Shown here piece after piece: positions 1 through 6,286 of a stretch of DNA of 9,036 nucleotides. Origin of the DNA: an uncultured Methanobrevibacter sp. Lineage in GTDB: Archaea; Methanobacteriota; Methanobacteria; Methanobacteriales; Methanobacteriaceae. Under the pieces are notes generated by a model, which made no database searches, was not told where the DNA came from, and saw only the letters and a list, made by a program, of their open reading frames with translations. The stretch covers positions 1 through 9,036 of the forward strand of contig ONQL01000068.1 of NCBI GenBank assembly GCA_900319985.1, given 5' to 3'. Position 1 is the stretch's first letter. Each line of letters starts with the position of its first letter. The translations under genes were made by a program, and so were the position numbers.

Positions 1-81
1 CCTTGCAGTACCTGCTGTGTCTGCTCCTCCATAGGAACACCAGTTGCAACAAAACATTACAATTTTTACATCATCAGCCAT
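1..81 (-). CDS. mvhD: F420-non-reducing hydrogenase delta subunit MvhD (first 27 codons, continues outside the window)
   Basis: Only the N-terminus is present. It reads MADDVKIVMFCCNWCSYGG and then DTAGTAR, running off the left edge. The opening CCNWCSYGGADTAGTAR is the cysteine-rich signature of the MvhD/HdrA-associated [2Fe-2S] protein family. MvhD is known to pass electrons from the MvhAG [NiFe]-hydrogenase to heterodisulfide reductase HdrABC in the cytoplasm. The ATG at 81-79 is preceded by GAGGAGGAG with a 7-base spacer, a strong ribosome binding site that fixes the start. The gene is co-directional with sufCB but separated by a terminator and a long leader, so it is probably its own operon (mvhDGAB is expected outside the window). 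A stand-alone HdrA- or formate dehydrogenase-linked MvhD paralogue cannot be excluded because the partners are not visible. Confidence 0.85.
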   Translation of the reverse strand, partial: MADDVKIVMFCCNWCSYGGADTAGTAR

Positions 82-226
82 AGAGTTTCTCCTCCTCTAT
101 AAAATATTTTTTACCAATTTTGAAAAACTTTTGTTTCTCAAAACCAATTTTAAAGTTTTTTAAAAAATTTTAAAATCTTTTTTTTAAGGAATACAAGTTT
201 AGGTACGCCTTAAAATCACAATTTAT

Positions 227-262
227 GTACGTAATGAGCTAGCTCAGCATAACATTATGTAC
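227..262. promoter_or_regulatory. Palindromic GTAC element upstream of mvhD
   Basis: Outer arms GTACGTAATG (227-236) and CATTATGTAC (253-262) are complementary except for one position that could form a G-U pair in RNA. Inside lies the perfect 12-base palindrome TGAGCTAGCTCA (235-246), which shares its first two bases with the left arm. The octamer TTATGTAC is also directly repeated at 223-230 and 255-262, exactly 32 bases apart, about three helical turns. Such an arrangement could be a regulator-binding site or a leader-RNA stem for the hydrogenase gene. The structure is seen directly; the function is inference. Confidence 0.4.
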
Positions 263-286
263 TGATTAATATATTTCATTAATAAT

Positions 287-295
287 TAATATAAA
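287..295 (-). promoter_or_regulatory. Candidate TATA box for mvhD
   Basis: The minus strand reads TTTATATTA, preceded by GTAACC, close to the archaeal TATA pattern. Transcription would begin about 25 bases downstream (near 265). No better-placed box lies closer to the mvhD start: the AT-rich stretch just upstream of the ribosome binding site is too near to be used. Confidence 0.35.
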
Positions 296-370
296 GGTTA
301 CTTAGAAAAATAAGCCAAAAAGTTTATATACTATAAAACAAAATTTTGAAAAAAAAGTAAAAATAACGTT

Positions 371-404
371 GAAAAAGAAAAATTAGATGGAATTACATTC
401 CATC
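371..404 (-). terminator. Hairpin plus U-tract at the end of sufB
   Basis: Perfect 8-base arms GATGGAAT (386-393) and ATTCCATC (397-404) enclose a 3-base loop. On the minus strand they are followed by TAATTTTTCTTTTTC. The sufB stop codon (TAA, 395-393) falls in the loop and stem, so the hairpin is formed by the last codons and the stop. The form resembles an intrinsic terminator, and the U-tract alone may suffice in archaea. Confidence 0.65.
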
Positions 405-1643
405 AAGACTCATATCAATCATGTTTTGAGTTTGCTGTGCCAATTCATCAGGAAGTCCAGTGATATCCATATTTAAAAATCCGCGAACAATCATGGATTC
501 AGCATCTTCTTCGGATATTCCACGAGAAGTCAGGTAATTAATTTCATCTTCAGAAATTTTACCGACAGCCGCTTCGTGAGACATTTCAAGATTTGCGGAA
601 CTTGCTTCTAATTCAGGGACTGCATAAATGAAACTGTCATCAGATAAAACTAAACCATGACATTCCAAATGCCCTTTAACTTCAGGAACAGTACCTGCAA
701 GATGTCCTCTAGCATAAATTTGAGATTCATCCTGAGCAACAGCTCTAGAAATAACTTCCCCTTTAGCACCTTTAGCATTCAATAAAACTCTGGATCCTAC
801 ATCGATGATTGAATCCTTTTTACCGCCCTGAATACTTTGGAAAATGGCTCTGGAATTTTCACCATTGCAGTATGCAGTAGGGAAAGATTGGATAGTGCTG
901 ACCGGACTGGTTAAAATGTAATTATTAATATAAGTAGCATTATCCGCTAAATTTACACCTGTTCTTGGGCGGACTTCAACCTCTTCAGCCCAGTTGTGAA
1001 CCATGGTAAATGTAATTTTGGAACCTGGTTTCAAATACATTTCTGATACACCAACATGCATTGCAGATGAAATATCATCACCGGTTGCACATCCAGTTAT
1101 TAAGTGTAATTCTGAGTTTTCTTCAGCTATAATCACATTGTGAGCAGTTTGCATAATATCAGCATCACTGATGAACATGCAAGCTTGAACCGGCATGACT
1201 TCTTTGGTTCCAGGAAGTGATCTTACAAAATAACCGCTTTTTACGCCATCTTCTTTTTCTCTTAAAGCGGTTTTGGCAGTGTACTTGTCTGCATCAGGTT
1301 TAACAACATTCCAAAGATAATCTTCCACCCAGTTATATTTTTCTAAAGCAATACCAATGTTCATTACTTCAATTGAATCTGAAATGGCATTATTGGTAAA
1401 AATATTACTTTGGTCAACCTGTAAAAATGAACCTGACCTATTATTCTCTTCAGTGTCCACACCGACTTTCAAAAGATCCTTTTTGGTTTGATTGCTTAAA
1501 TCATCCAAATCATCAATCATGTCTAATGCATTAACTGTTTCATCAGTAAAATTCTCAATAGTGACATCGGCCCCTATTGCAGCTTTCTTATCTTTAGCTC
1601 TTTCAGCATCTTCATAAACATTGCGCACACTCAACACATCCAT
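393..1643 (-). CDS. sufB: Fe-S cluster assembly scaffold SufB/SufD-family protein
   Basis: This 416-residue protein is a SufBD-family scaffold. With the SufC ATPase it assembles Fe-S clusters in the cytoplasm. The C-terminal half carries the family's beta-helix and end motifs: HLECHGLVLSDDS (325-337), NLEMSHEAAVGKISEDEINY (351-370) and an SRGISEEDAESMIVRGF segment (373-389). Cys328 aligns by eye with the cysteine of bacterial SufB proposed to take sulfur, and His356-Glu357 with its conserved HE pair (family knowledge, not a computed alignment). No SufD partner is seen here, as is usual in methanogens, where a SufB2C2-type complex is likely. The ATG at 1643 overlaps sufC by 32 bases and lacks a strong ribosome binding site. 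GTG or TTG codons at residues 3, 4 and 6 are possible alternative starts, so the exact N-terminus is uncertain. The overlap suggests coupled translation with sufC. Confidence 0.92.
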   Translation of the reverse strand: MDVLSVRNVYEDAERAKDKKAAIGADVTIENFTDETVNALDMIDDLDDLSNQTKKDLLKVGVDTEENNRSGSFLQVDQSNIFTNNAISDSIEVMNIGIALEKYNWVEDYLWNVVKPDADKYTAKTALREKEDGVKSGYFVRSLPGTKEVMPVQACMFISDADIMQTAHNVIIAEENSELHLITGCATGDDISSAMHVGVSEMYLKPGSKITFTMVHNWAEEVEVRPRTGVNLADNATYINNYILTSPVSTIQSFPTAYCNGENSRAIFQSIQGGKKDSIIDVGSRVLLNAKGAKGEVISRAVAQDESQIYARGHLAGTVPEVKGHLECHGLVLSDDSFIYAVPELEASSANLEMSHEAAVGKISEDEINYLTSRGISEEDAESMIVRGFLNMDITGLPDELAQQTQNMIDMSLDGM

Positions 1644-2367
1644 TAAAACCGTTTTTTCTAATATCTTCTAAAATTTCAGTAGGATTTCCTGAACAAGAAA
1701 TTACCCCATCAATTAAAACATGCGCTTTATCTGCACTAACAAAGTTTAGAATATAACCTAAATGAGTAATTAAAAGTCCACTTCTTTTTCTACTTCCTTG
1801 AGGTTTATCCTTATCCAATAAGGTACCAATTTCAGAAGCCAATAATTCAACATTTTCAATATCCACACCAGAATCCGGTTCATCAAACATGGTGAAATCT
1901 GGCATTTGAGCCAACAATTGTAGGATTTCAGATCTTTTAACTTCTCCCCCTGAAAATCCTAAATTAACATCCCTGTCCAAGAATTCATCACTGAATTTTA
2001 GTTGTTCAGCTAATTCTTTCATTCTAGGATTTAAATCTTCATCCATATCCTGATGAGATTCAATTTTTAATAAATCTCTTACAGAAACACCCCTAATTGC
2101 AGGAGGTGTTTGGAAACTTACACCAATACCTAATTGAACTCTTTCGGCAGTAGATAATTTTGTAATATCTTGGCCTTTGAATTTAATAGAACCTTGAACT
2201 ATATCATATTGTGGAAAACCCAAAATAGTCAAAAATAAAGTACTTTTACCAGCACCATTAGGCCCTAAAAGAACATGAGTTTCTCCTTCAGCTATGGAAA
2301 GGTTTATATCTTTTAAAACCCTTTTCCCAGCTACTTCAACTCCTAAATTTTCAATTTCAAGCAACAT
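1612..2367 (-). CDS. sufC: Fe-S assembly ABC-type ATPase SufC
   Basis: This 251-residue cytoplasmic ABC ATPase drives conformational change of the SufB scaffold. All nucleotide-binding elements are visible: Walker A GPNGAGKS (35-42), Q-loop Gln86 in SFQTPPAIRG, signature FSGGE (138-142) followed by KRSEILQ, Walker B TMFDEPDSGVD (159-169) and H-loop His202. FSGGEVKRSEILQ and DEPDSGVDI are characteristic of SufC rather than of transporter ATPases, and no membrane partner is adjacent. The ATG at 2367 follows AAGGTGAT with a 4-base spacer, an exact match to the archaeal 16S tail. The last residues are GCVECAQCL, with Cys244, Cys247 and Cys250 spaced CxxCxxC. This tail is encoded in the stretch that overlaps the start of sufB. 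It could be a metal or cluster ligand, but that is unproven. Confidence 0.95.
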   Translation of the reverse strand: MLLEIENLGVEVAGKRVLKDINLSIAEGETHVLLGPNGAGKSTLFLTILGFPQYDIVQGSIKFKGQDITKLSTAERVQLGIGVSFQTPPAIRGVSVRDLLKIESHQDMDEDLNPRMKELAEQLKFSDEFLDRDVNLGFSGGEVKRSEILQLLAQMPDFTMFDEPDSGVDIENVELLASEIGTLLDKDKPQGSRKRSGLLITHLGYILNFVSADKAHVLIDGVISCSGNPTEILEDIRKNGFNGCVECAQCL

Positions 2368-2423
2368 ATAATCACCTTTAAAAAAAATATGAATTTGTTT
2401 TATACTAATATAATTTTAATTTA

Positions 2424-2436
2424 CTAAATATAAATA
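2424..2436 (-). promoter_or_regulatory. Candidate TATA box for sufCB
   Basis: The minus strand reads TATTTATATTTAG, about 60 bases upstream of the sufC ATG. Transcription would start near 2405 and give a leader of roughly 40 nucleotides that includes the AAGGTGAT ribosome binding site. The preceding gene ends in its own hairpin terminator, so a promoter is expected here. Other AT-rich boxes nearby, for example at 2447-2456, are possible. Confidence 0.4.
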
Positions 2437-2490
2437 CTTAACATAGAGTATAAAAACAATGATAGAAATTGATAAAAATAAGATATAAAT

Positions 2491-2522
2491 AAAAAAAAGA
2501 GAATAACTGAATTATTCAGTTA
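2491..2522 (-). terminator. Hairpin plus U-tract at the end of the PRC-barrel gene
   Basis: Arms TAACTGAAT (2504-2512) and ATTCAGTTA (2514-2522) are perfectly complementary around a single base; physically this means 7-8 pairs with a 3-base loop. The stop codon lies at the centre. On the minus strand the stem is followed by TTCTC and eight T residues (2498-2491). The layout matches the sufB terminator. Confidence 0.65.
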
Positions 2523-2778
2523 CAATAATAAATTCGCCAACTTTTTCAACTTTAGCAAAAGGAACTAATAACAAATCGCCGTTTCTTTTAGCACCTTTAA
2601 CATGAATGTTACGGTCACTTTCAACTCTAATAGCTATATCAACAATTTTACCGGTTTTTTCATTGATGATTAATTCATCCAATACACCAAGAATACGTGC
2701 ATTGTTGGTAGCTACTTGATAATTCTTTATTTCACTCCATAACTTTTCTTCTCTTTTAGGAATTCGTCTATTTTCCAT
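2512..2778 (-). CDS. Small PRC-barrel domain protein, function unknown
   Basis: This 88-residue protein has no signal peptide or membrane segment. From about residue 20 it has the pattern of an archaeal PRC-barrel domain: NARILGVLDELIINEKTGKI (26-45), then IAIRVESDRN and the end LLLVPFAKVEKVGEFIIVTE (69-88), with alternating beta strands. PRC-barrel proteins of this size are common in methanogens; they are thought to be small beta-barrels that bind RNA or other proteins, and none has an assigned role that I can apply here. The ATG at 2778 is well supported by AGGTGAT with a 4-base spacer. The gene has its own terminator and a likely promoter just upstream, so it is probably monocistronic. The neighbouring Suf and cobY genes do not define its job. 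Confidence 0.85.
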   Translation of the reverse strand: MENRRIPKREEKLWSEIKNYQVATNNARILGVLDELIINEKTGKIVDIAIRVESDRNIHVKGAKRNGDLLLVPFAKVEKVGEFIIVTE

Positions 2779-2804
2779 TAAATCACCTGATAAAAATTAA
2801 ATTT

Positions 2805-2824
2805 AGTTATATAAATATATAACT
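2805..2824. promoter_or_regulatory. TATA-containing inverted repeat between cobY and the PRC-barrel gene
   Basis: Nine-base arms AGTTATATA (2805-2813) and TATATAACT (2816-2824) flank two A residues. The minus strand contains TTTATATAA (2815-2807) and TATATTTATA, either usable as a TATA box for the PRC-barrel gene with a very short leader. The same repeat followed by AAATTTAATTTTTA could also terminate cobY transcripts. One or both roles are possible. Confidence 0.4.
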
Positions 2825-2833
2825 TCATTATAT

Positions 2834-3442
2834 TTAAACATAATATTCATTGTATAATTTCTCAGCAACCTCACTATCCGGAATAGTATTAATATTTAAT
2901 GCCAATTCATCTTTTGGAATAACTAACTGGTCCTCATCCTGAACGATATTGATACTTCTTAACACATTCAGTCCTGAAGGAACATAACCATCAAATTCAT
3001 ATGAATAATCAAGTCCCAATTTTTCAAATATTTCAACAGGAACCAATGTAGATAACGCATCTTTATCAGAATTCAGATAATAATCTAAAACATAATCAAT
3101 AGTCTGTGTTGAAATGAAAGGCAAATCAGCATTAATGAAAAGCAACACATCATCTTTGGATTTTTTTTCAAAATAATCCAGAATATACGACAAATCTGTC
3201 AAATAATCTTCACCGGAAGTATCCAAAATCCGAAAATCACCATCTGTCGAATTTAAATATTCGGTTGTTTCAGGAGTATTAGGACTAACAGCAATAATCA
3301 ATTCGTCGATGAATTTAGATTGATTTACATTATCAATAACATATTTAATCAGAGGTTTATCATGTAATCTGAAAAGAGGCTTTTCGCAAGGAACTTTAAG
3401 TCTAGTTCCCCTACCTCCAGCCATCAAAATTGCATAAATCAT
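2834..3442 (-). CDS. cobY: Adenosylcobinamide-phosphate guanylyltransferase CobY
   Basis: This 202-residue cytoplasmic enzyme transfers GMP from GTP to adenosylcobinamide phosphate, giving adenosyl-GDP-cobinamide, late in corrinoid synthesis. Archaea use CobY in place of the bacterial CobU. The nucleotidyltransferase signature LMAGGRGTRL (6-15) followed by EKPL (20-23) opens the protein. AVSPNTPETTEYLN (51-64), ILDTSGEDY (72-80), INADLP with likely metal-binding Asp106, VPSGLNV (154-160) and ALNINT (181-186) match the CobY pattern as I remember it from Methanocaldococcus. The frame extends four codons further to an ATG at 3454, but homologues begin directly before the ALIMAGG-type motif and GTGGT sits 6 bases before the ATG at 3442, so I chose 3442. 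The gene starts 17 bases after mmp14 and is probably co-transcribed with it. The corrinoid product is the cofactor of nearby MtrA. Another sugar-nucleotide NTP transferase is less likely. Confidence 0.85.
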   Translation of the reverse strand: MIYAILMAGGRGTRLKVPCEKPLFRLHDKPLIKYVIDNVNQSKFIDELIIAVSPNTPETTEYLNSTDGDFRILDTSGEDYLTDLSYILDYFEKKSKDDVLLFINADLPFISTQTIDYVLDYYLNSDKDALSTLVPVEIFEKLGLDYSYEFDGYVPSGLNVLRSINIVQDEDQLVIPKDELALNINTIPDSEVAEKLYNEYYV

Positions 3443-3459
3443 GACAAACCACATTGAAT

Positions 3460-4929
3460 TTAAGCGAATTTACCGCCAGCCATTTTCATACGATCTTTAA
3501 GAATACATCTTCCCCCTTGTTTACCTCCAATAGGGAATTTAGGAGTACCCATTGAATTCATACAACGAGCCATGATTGCTGAACCTAAAGCAAGACCGTC
3601 TTCGACAAATACCACATTTTCAAACTTATCTTGCACTGTCTCTAAAATAAGTTCAGGTTTTCTACCCGTAATTCCTGCCCTTCCAGTAATACCTAAAGCA
3701 GATCCCGGAACGATGACATTTTCTTCAAATGCAACATCCAAAACCCTTTTAACAATGTTTGTACTGACATAATCCAAAGTTGAAAGCAAGGTTGGAAGGC
3801 CATCAGCATCATAGAATTGAGCACCCAATTCCATCAATTCAGGTAATTTATCACCATTAACACCGACATCACAACCAATTAAAGTAGTACCTGCATTATC
3901 TGCTGCAACAGGATTAACCGGAACAGTACCAAACCTTTGAACATCCATCGGAACTTTACGGATATCGATTAATTTATGAGCCTCAAGCGCATTAGCTTCA
4001 GCCTTTTTATGGTTAGCTTTTTTCATTGCCTTTTCATCATATAAATCTAAAGCAGCACCATTTTTCTTATCGATTTGACCAGACCCTCTAGCAATAGAAT
4101 CGCTTACAACACCAGCAAGTCCTAAAAAGTTACCAACTGTATCTGCATAAGGTTCATTATCATTAACAATACGTCCTGCCAATGTTGATCCAAAATCCAA
4201 AGAAACACAAGGGTTTCTATAATCAACATCAGTCCATTTAGCACCTAATTTAATTCCTGCAGTAACAAGTTCTCCTTCCATTTCATTAGCAACTGTCTCT
4301 TTACCTTTAGGAGGAACAACACTCACAACAGCACCATCAAACATGATATTTTCCAAAAGAGAATGTTTCTGTAATCTTTCCGGAAGTTGGGAAATACTCA
4401 TTGCCGGAGACATCTTACGAGGAGGTATATCTGCTGCAAGACAACCATCTGCAAGTGCAATAATTAGTTGACCTGCCTCTTCAGCAGTAGCAAAACCAGC
4501 AGTTACTCCAGTAGACCTAACAACAAAATCCAGATCTTCATCCTTATCAACTTGACACTTTTTAAGAGATTCCAAAACAGTATCCCTAATCAAATCAGTT
4601 ACAGCTTCTTTGGAAAGTTCAATACCCCACACAGTTTTACCGAAAACCTCTTCTGAAGGTTTAGGCGGTCTAATATCACGAGTCATTTTAACTGTTTTAT
4701 TCAATAGATAAGATTCACTAGTATTTAAATTAGTGGCCATCACAATAGATTTTGTAGTGGTGTTACCTAATTCAACAGAAGCAGTTACATAAAAAGTATC
4801 AGGCTTTTTAACAGCCCCAGGACTTGCAGGACCTGCCCTTTGAGCCTTTAATGTAGCCAAATTGCCGTCTTTGGAATGGGCAATTATAGGTTTAGGACCT
4901 TTACTAAAAATTTTACTTAAAAAAGACAT
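3460..4929 (-). CDS. mmp14: Methanogenesis marker protein 14 (ASKHA/RACE-like putative corrinoid protein activator)
   Basis: This 489-residue soluble protein is recognised as methanogenesis marker 14, a family found essentially only in methanogens. It has two phosphate-loop-like motifs of the actin/hexokinase/Hsp70 fold: VELGNTTTKSIV (52-63) and SLDFGSTLAGRIV (243-255), plus a late glycine-rich PGSALGITGRAGITGR (408-423). These resemble the ATPase core of RamA/RACo-type reductive activators of corrinoid enzymes, but no CxxC-rich ferredoxin domain is present. I infer a role in keeping the MtrA corrinoid in the Co(I) state, supported by the position directly after mtrH and before cobY; it has not been shown. 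The start at 4929 follows GGAGAGGT with a good spacer. An upstream terminator and a TATA-like box suggest it heads a unit with cobY, separate from or partly read through from mtr. Confidence 0.88.
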   Translation of the reverse strand: MSFLSKIFSKGPKPIIAHSKDGNLATLKAQRAGPASPGAVKKPDTFYVTASVELGNTTTKSIVMATNLNTSESYLLNKTVKMTRDIRPPKPSEEVFGKTVWGIELSKEAVTDLIRDTVLESLKKCQVDKDEDLDFVVRSTGVTAGFATAEEAGQLIIALADGCLAADIPPRKMSPAMSISQLPERLQKHSLLENIMFDGAVVSVVPPKGKETVANEMEGELVTAGIKLGAKWTDVDYRNPCVSLDFGSTLAGRIVNDNEPYADTVGNFLGLAGVVSDSIARGSGQIDKKNGAALDLYDEKAMKKANHKKAEANALEAHKLIDIRKVPMDVQRFGTVPVNPVAADNAGTTLIGCDVGVNGDKLPELMELGAQFYDADGLPTLLSTLDYVSTNIVKRVLDVAFEENVIVPGSALGITGRAGITGRKPELILETVQDKFENVVFVEDGLALGSAIMARCMNSMGTPKFPIGGKQGGRCILKDRMKMAGGKFA

Positions 4930-4979
4930 TATTAAACCTCTCCAAAATATTAAAGTTAATTAATAATCTCTTTTTAAGA

Positions 4980-4990
4980 TAATATAAATT
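4980..4990 (-). promoter_or_regulatory. Candidate TATA box for mmp14-cobY
   Basis: The minus strand reads AATTTATATTA, about 50 bases upstream of the mmp14 ATG and downstream of the mtr terminator. Initiation near 4960 would give a leader of about 30 nucleotides containing the GGAGAGGT ribosome binding site. Confidence 0.45.
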
Positions 4991-5040
4991 TTATTAAAAA
5001 AATCTTTAAAAAAAAATCACGAAAAATAGTTAAAAAAATT

Positions 5041-5078
5041 AAAAAAAAAAAGGATTAGATGAAATGAATCATCTAATC
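5041..5078 (-). terminator. Hairpin plus U-tract after mtrH (end of the mtr operon)
   Basis: Ten-base perfect arms GATTAGATGA (5053-5062) and TCATCTAATC (5069-5078) enclose a 6-base loop. On the minus strand they are followed by C and eleven T residues (5051-5041), then more T-rich DNA. It begins 13 bases after the mtrH stop. This is the strongest terminator-like structure in the window and separates mtr from mmp14. Confidence 0.75.
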
Positions 5079-5091
5079 GGACCCTTATTGT

Positions 5092-6024
5092 TTATAATAA
5101 TTTGTTAATTGGGTGTTCTTCTACAGGTTCGGTACCGATATCTTTTGCTGCTTCAGCAATCATAATATCAGCCATACCACATGCAGGGAATGCTAATCTA
5201 GCATTTTCGATTGGTCCAAAGAGAACAAAGTCCCCACCAGCCATTTGTTGAACGATATTGGAACCAATATCACAAACAGGCCATGCTTCTTTGTGTTCTT
5301 TTTTGTATCCTCTTAACCAATCCCATGCGGATGGTACGTTGTGAATACCGGATCCTACTGGGTATCCCCATTTAGCTTTTACAGCGTAAGAAGTTCTTAC
5401 AGCAGGTCCTGCACCTTGACCTAATGGAGTAACTGCTACATCCATGAATGGTTTAGTGATTCCACATTCATCAGCCATTTCAAGGATACCTTGGTCAATT
5501 ACATCTCCACCAGTTTCCCAGATTTCGATTTTTCCTTCTACACCAGGGTTCATTGGGTTGAAACCTAAGAGAATGGATGCGTCGATGTCTGAGTTTTTAA
5601 CAGCTTCGATTTCACCAGGTTCAGCAGCCATACTTAAAGAGTTGTAAACAGCTCTTTCGCATAATCCTACTTCTTGAACGTATTCTACACCTGCAATTTT
5701 AGCAGCAGCTGCAGTTGAATCTATAAGGAAAGGTTTGTCACAGATGTCTCCTACAAATTCTAAGTATTTTACCATAGCTTCTGCAGTAGCACCGAAAGTT
5801 TGTACAACACAAGGGTTTCCGGTTACATCAGACATTTCTTCCATAGTTTTAATTCTTTCTTCAGCAGCATCTTTATCAAATATACCTTCTTTTTCATCAC
5901 TAATAATATTGTGTCCGCCGTAAAAGATAGTTCCTGCTAAAACAGTAGGGTATTCACCAGGTTGCCCTCCCATTTTCATACCAGCAACATCAATGACGAG
6001 TTGTTCTTTATCAAATCTTAACAT
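5092..6024 (-). CDS. mtrH: Tetrahydromethanopterin S-methyltransferase subunit H (methyl-H4MPT:corrinoid methyltransferase)
   Basis: This 310-residue protein is full length for MtrH. It is the peripheral, cytoplasmic catalytic subunit that transfers the methyl group of methyl-tetrahydromethanopterin to the cob(I)amide of MtrA. Conserved family stretches are visible throughout: AGTIFYGGHNIISDEKEG (30-47), GNPCVVQTFGAT, FLIDSTAAAAKIAGV, LLGFNPMNPGVEGK, TPLGQGAGPAVRTSYAVKAK and GSGIHNVPSAWDWLRG. It has no membrane segment, and its architecture is the TIM barrel of pterin-dependent methyltransferases. The ATG at 6024 follows AGGAGGT with an 8-base spacer, and the first residues of that Shine-Dalgarno overlap the mtrG stop (TAG). 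It is the last gene of the mtr operon and is followed by a hairpin terminator. Confidence 0.97.
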   Translation of the reverse strand: MLRFDKEQLVIDVAGMKMGGQPGEYPTVLAGTIFYGGHNIISDEKEGIFDKDAAEERIKTMEEMSDVTGNPCVVQTFGATAEAMVKYLEFVGDICDKPFLIDSTAAAAKIAGVEYVQEVGLCERAVYNSLSMAAEPGEIEAVKNSDIDASILLGFNPMNPGVEGKIEIWETGGDVIDQGILEMADECGITKPFMDVAVTPLGQGAGPAVRTSYAVKAKWGYPVGSGIHNVPSAWDWLRGYKKEHKEAWPVCDIGSNIVQQMAGGDFVLFGPIENARLAFPACGMADIMIAEAAKDIGTEPVEEHPINKLL

Positions 6025-6037
6025 AAATATAAACCTC

Positions 6038-6280
6038 CTATAATAAGGCAGATATCATTGCAGCTACACCGAATTTTATAGCTACAATTAAAATAATTAA
6101 TCCAAGTATAATACCATACAATATACCAACATCTCTACCACTTTGTTGGCCTAAACGTTGATAGTATTCACCTACAGTGAAATCAACCTTTTCTTCTGCA
6201 TCATCTAATTTTGCAACAATTTGGTTGAAATCATCTGTGGAAACCATTACTTGAGGTATTGAATTATCTTCTTCACTCAT
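6038..6280 (-). CDS. mtrG: Tetrahydromethanopterin S-methyltransferase subunit G
   Basis: This 80-residue small subunit of the membrane Mtr complex has an N-terminal cytoplasmic helix, a polar middle (VDFTVGEYYQRLGQQSGRD, 33-51) and one C-terminal membrane helix (about 53-75, ILYGIILGLIILIVAIKFG). The GEYYQRxGQQ.GRDxGILYG stretch is the family signature. The frame is open to a GTG three codons earlier (6289), but that GTG lies inside the AAGGGGTG ribosome binding site. The ATG at 6280 is 6 bases after that site and gives the usual MSEE-type start. It lies 12 bases downstream of mtrF. The role is structural, anchoring and organising MtrA/MtrF/MtrB around the membrane core. Confidence 0.93.
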   Translation of the reverse strand: MSEEDNSIPQVMVSTDDFNQIVAKLDDAEEKVDFTVGEYYQRLGQQSGRDVGILYGIILGLIILIVAIKFGVAAMISALL

Positions 6281-6286
6281 AAATAA

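Larger units (their letters stand above)
82..392. other. Non-coding region between sufB and mvhD: terminator, likely mvhD promoter and long AT-rich leader
   Basis: This 311-base stretch has no convincing open reading frame on either strand. From right to left it holds the T-rich tail of the sufB terminator, a plus-oriented TATA-like box (about 316-332), a minus-oriented TATA-like box (287-295), a palindromic GTAC-containing element (227-262), and a very A/T-rich leader with short repeats. In the leader, ACCAATTTT occurs at 113-121 and again at 143-151, 30 bases apart. Arms AAAAACTTT (123-131) and AAAGTTTTT (152-160) could pair. If the TATA box at 287-295 drives mvhD, the leader would be roughly 180 nucleotides, which leaves room for regulation at the RNA level. 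Confidence 0.6.

Noticed and set aside
235..262. A tRNA, because TAGCTCAGC resembles a tRNA A-box
   Set aside because: There is no GGTTCGAATCC-like T-arm, anticodon arm or acceptor stem nearby on either strand.
3443..3454. CobY starting at the ATG at 3454
   Set aside because: The four extra codons (MWFV) do not fit the family start, and the GTGGT site is better spaced for the ATG at 3442.
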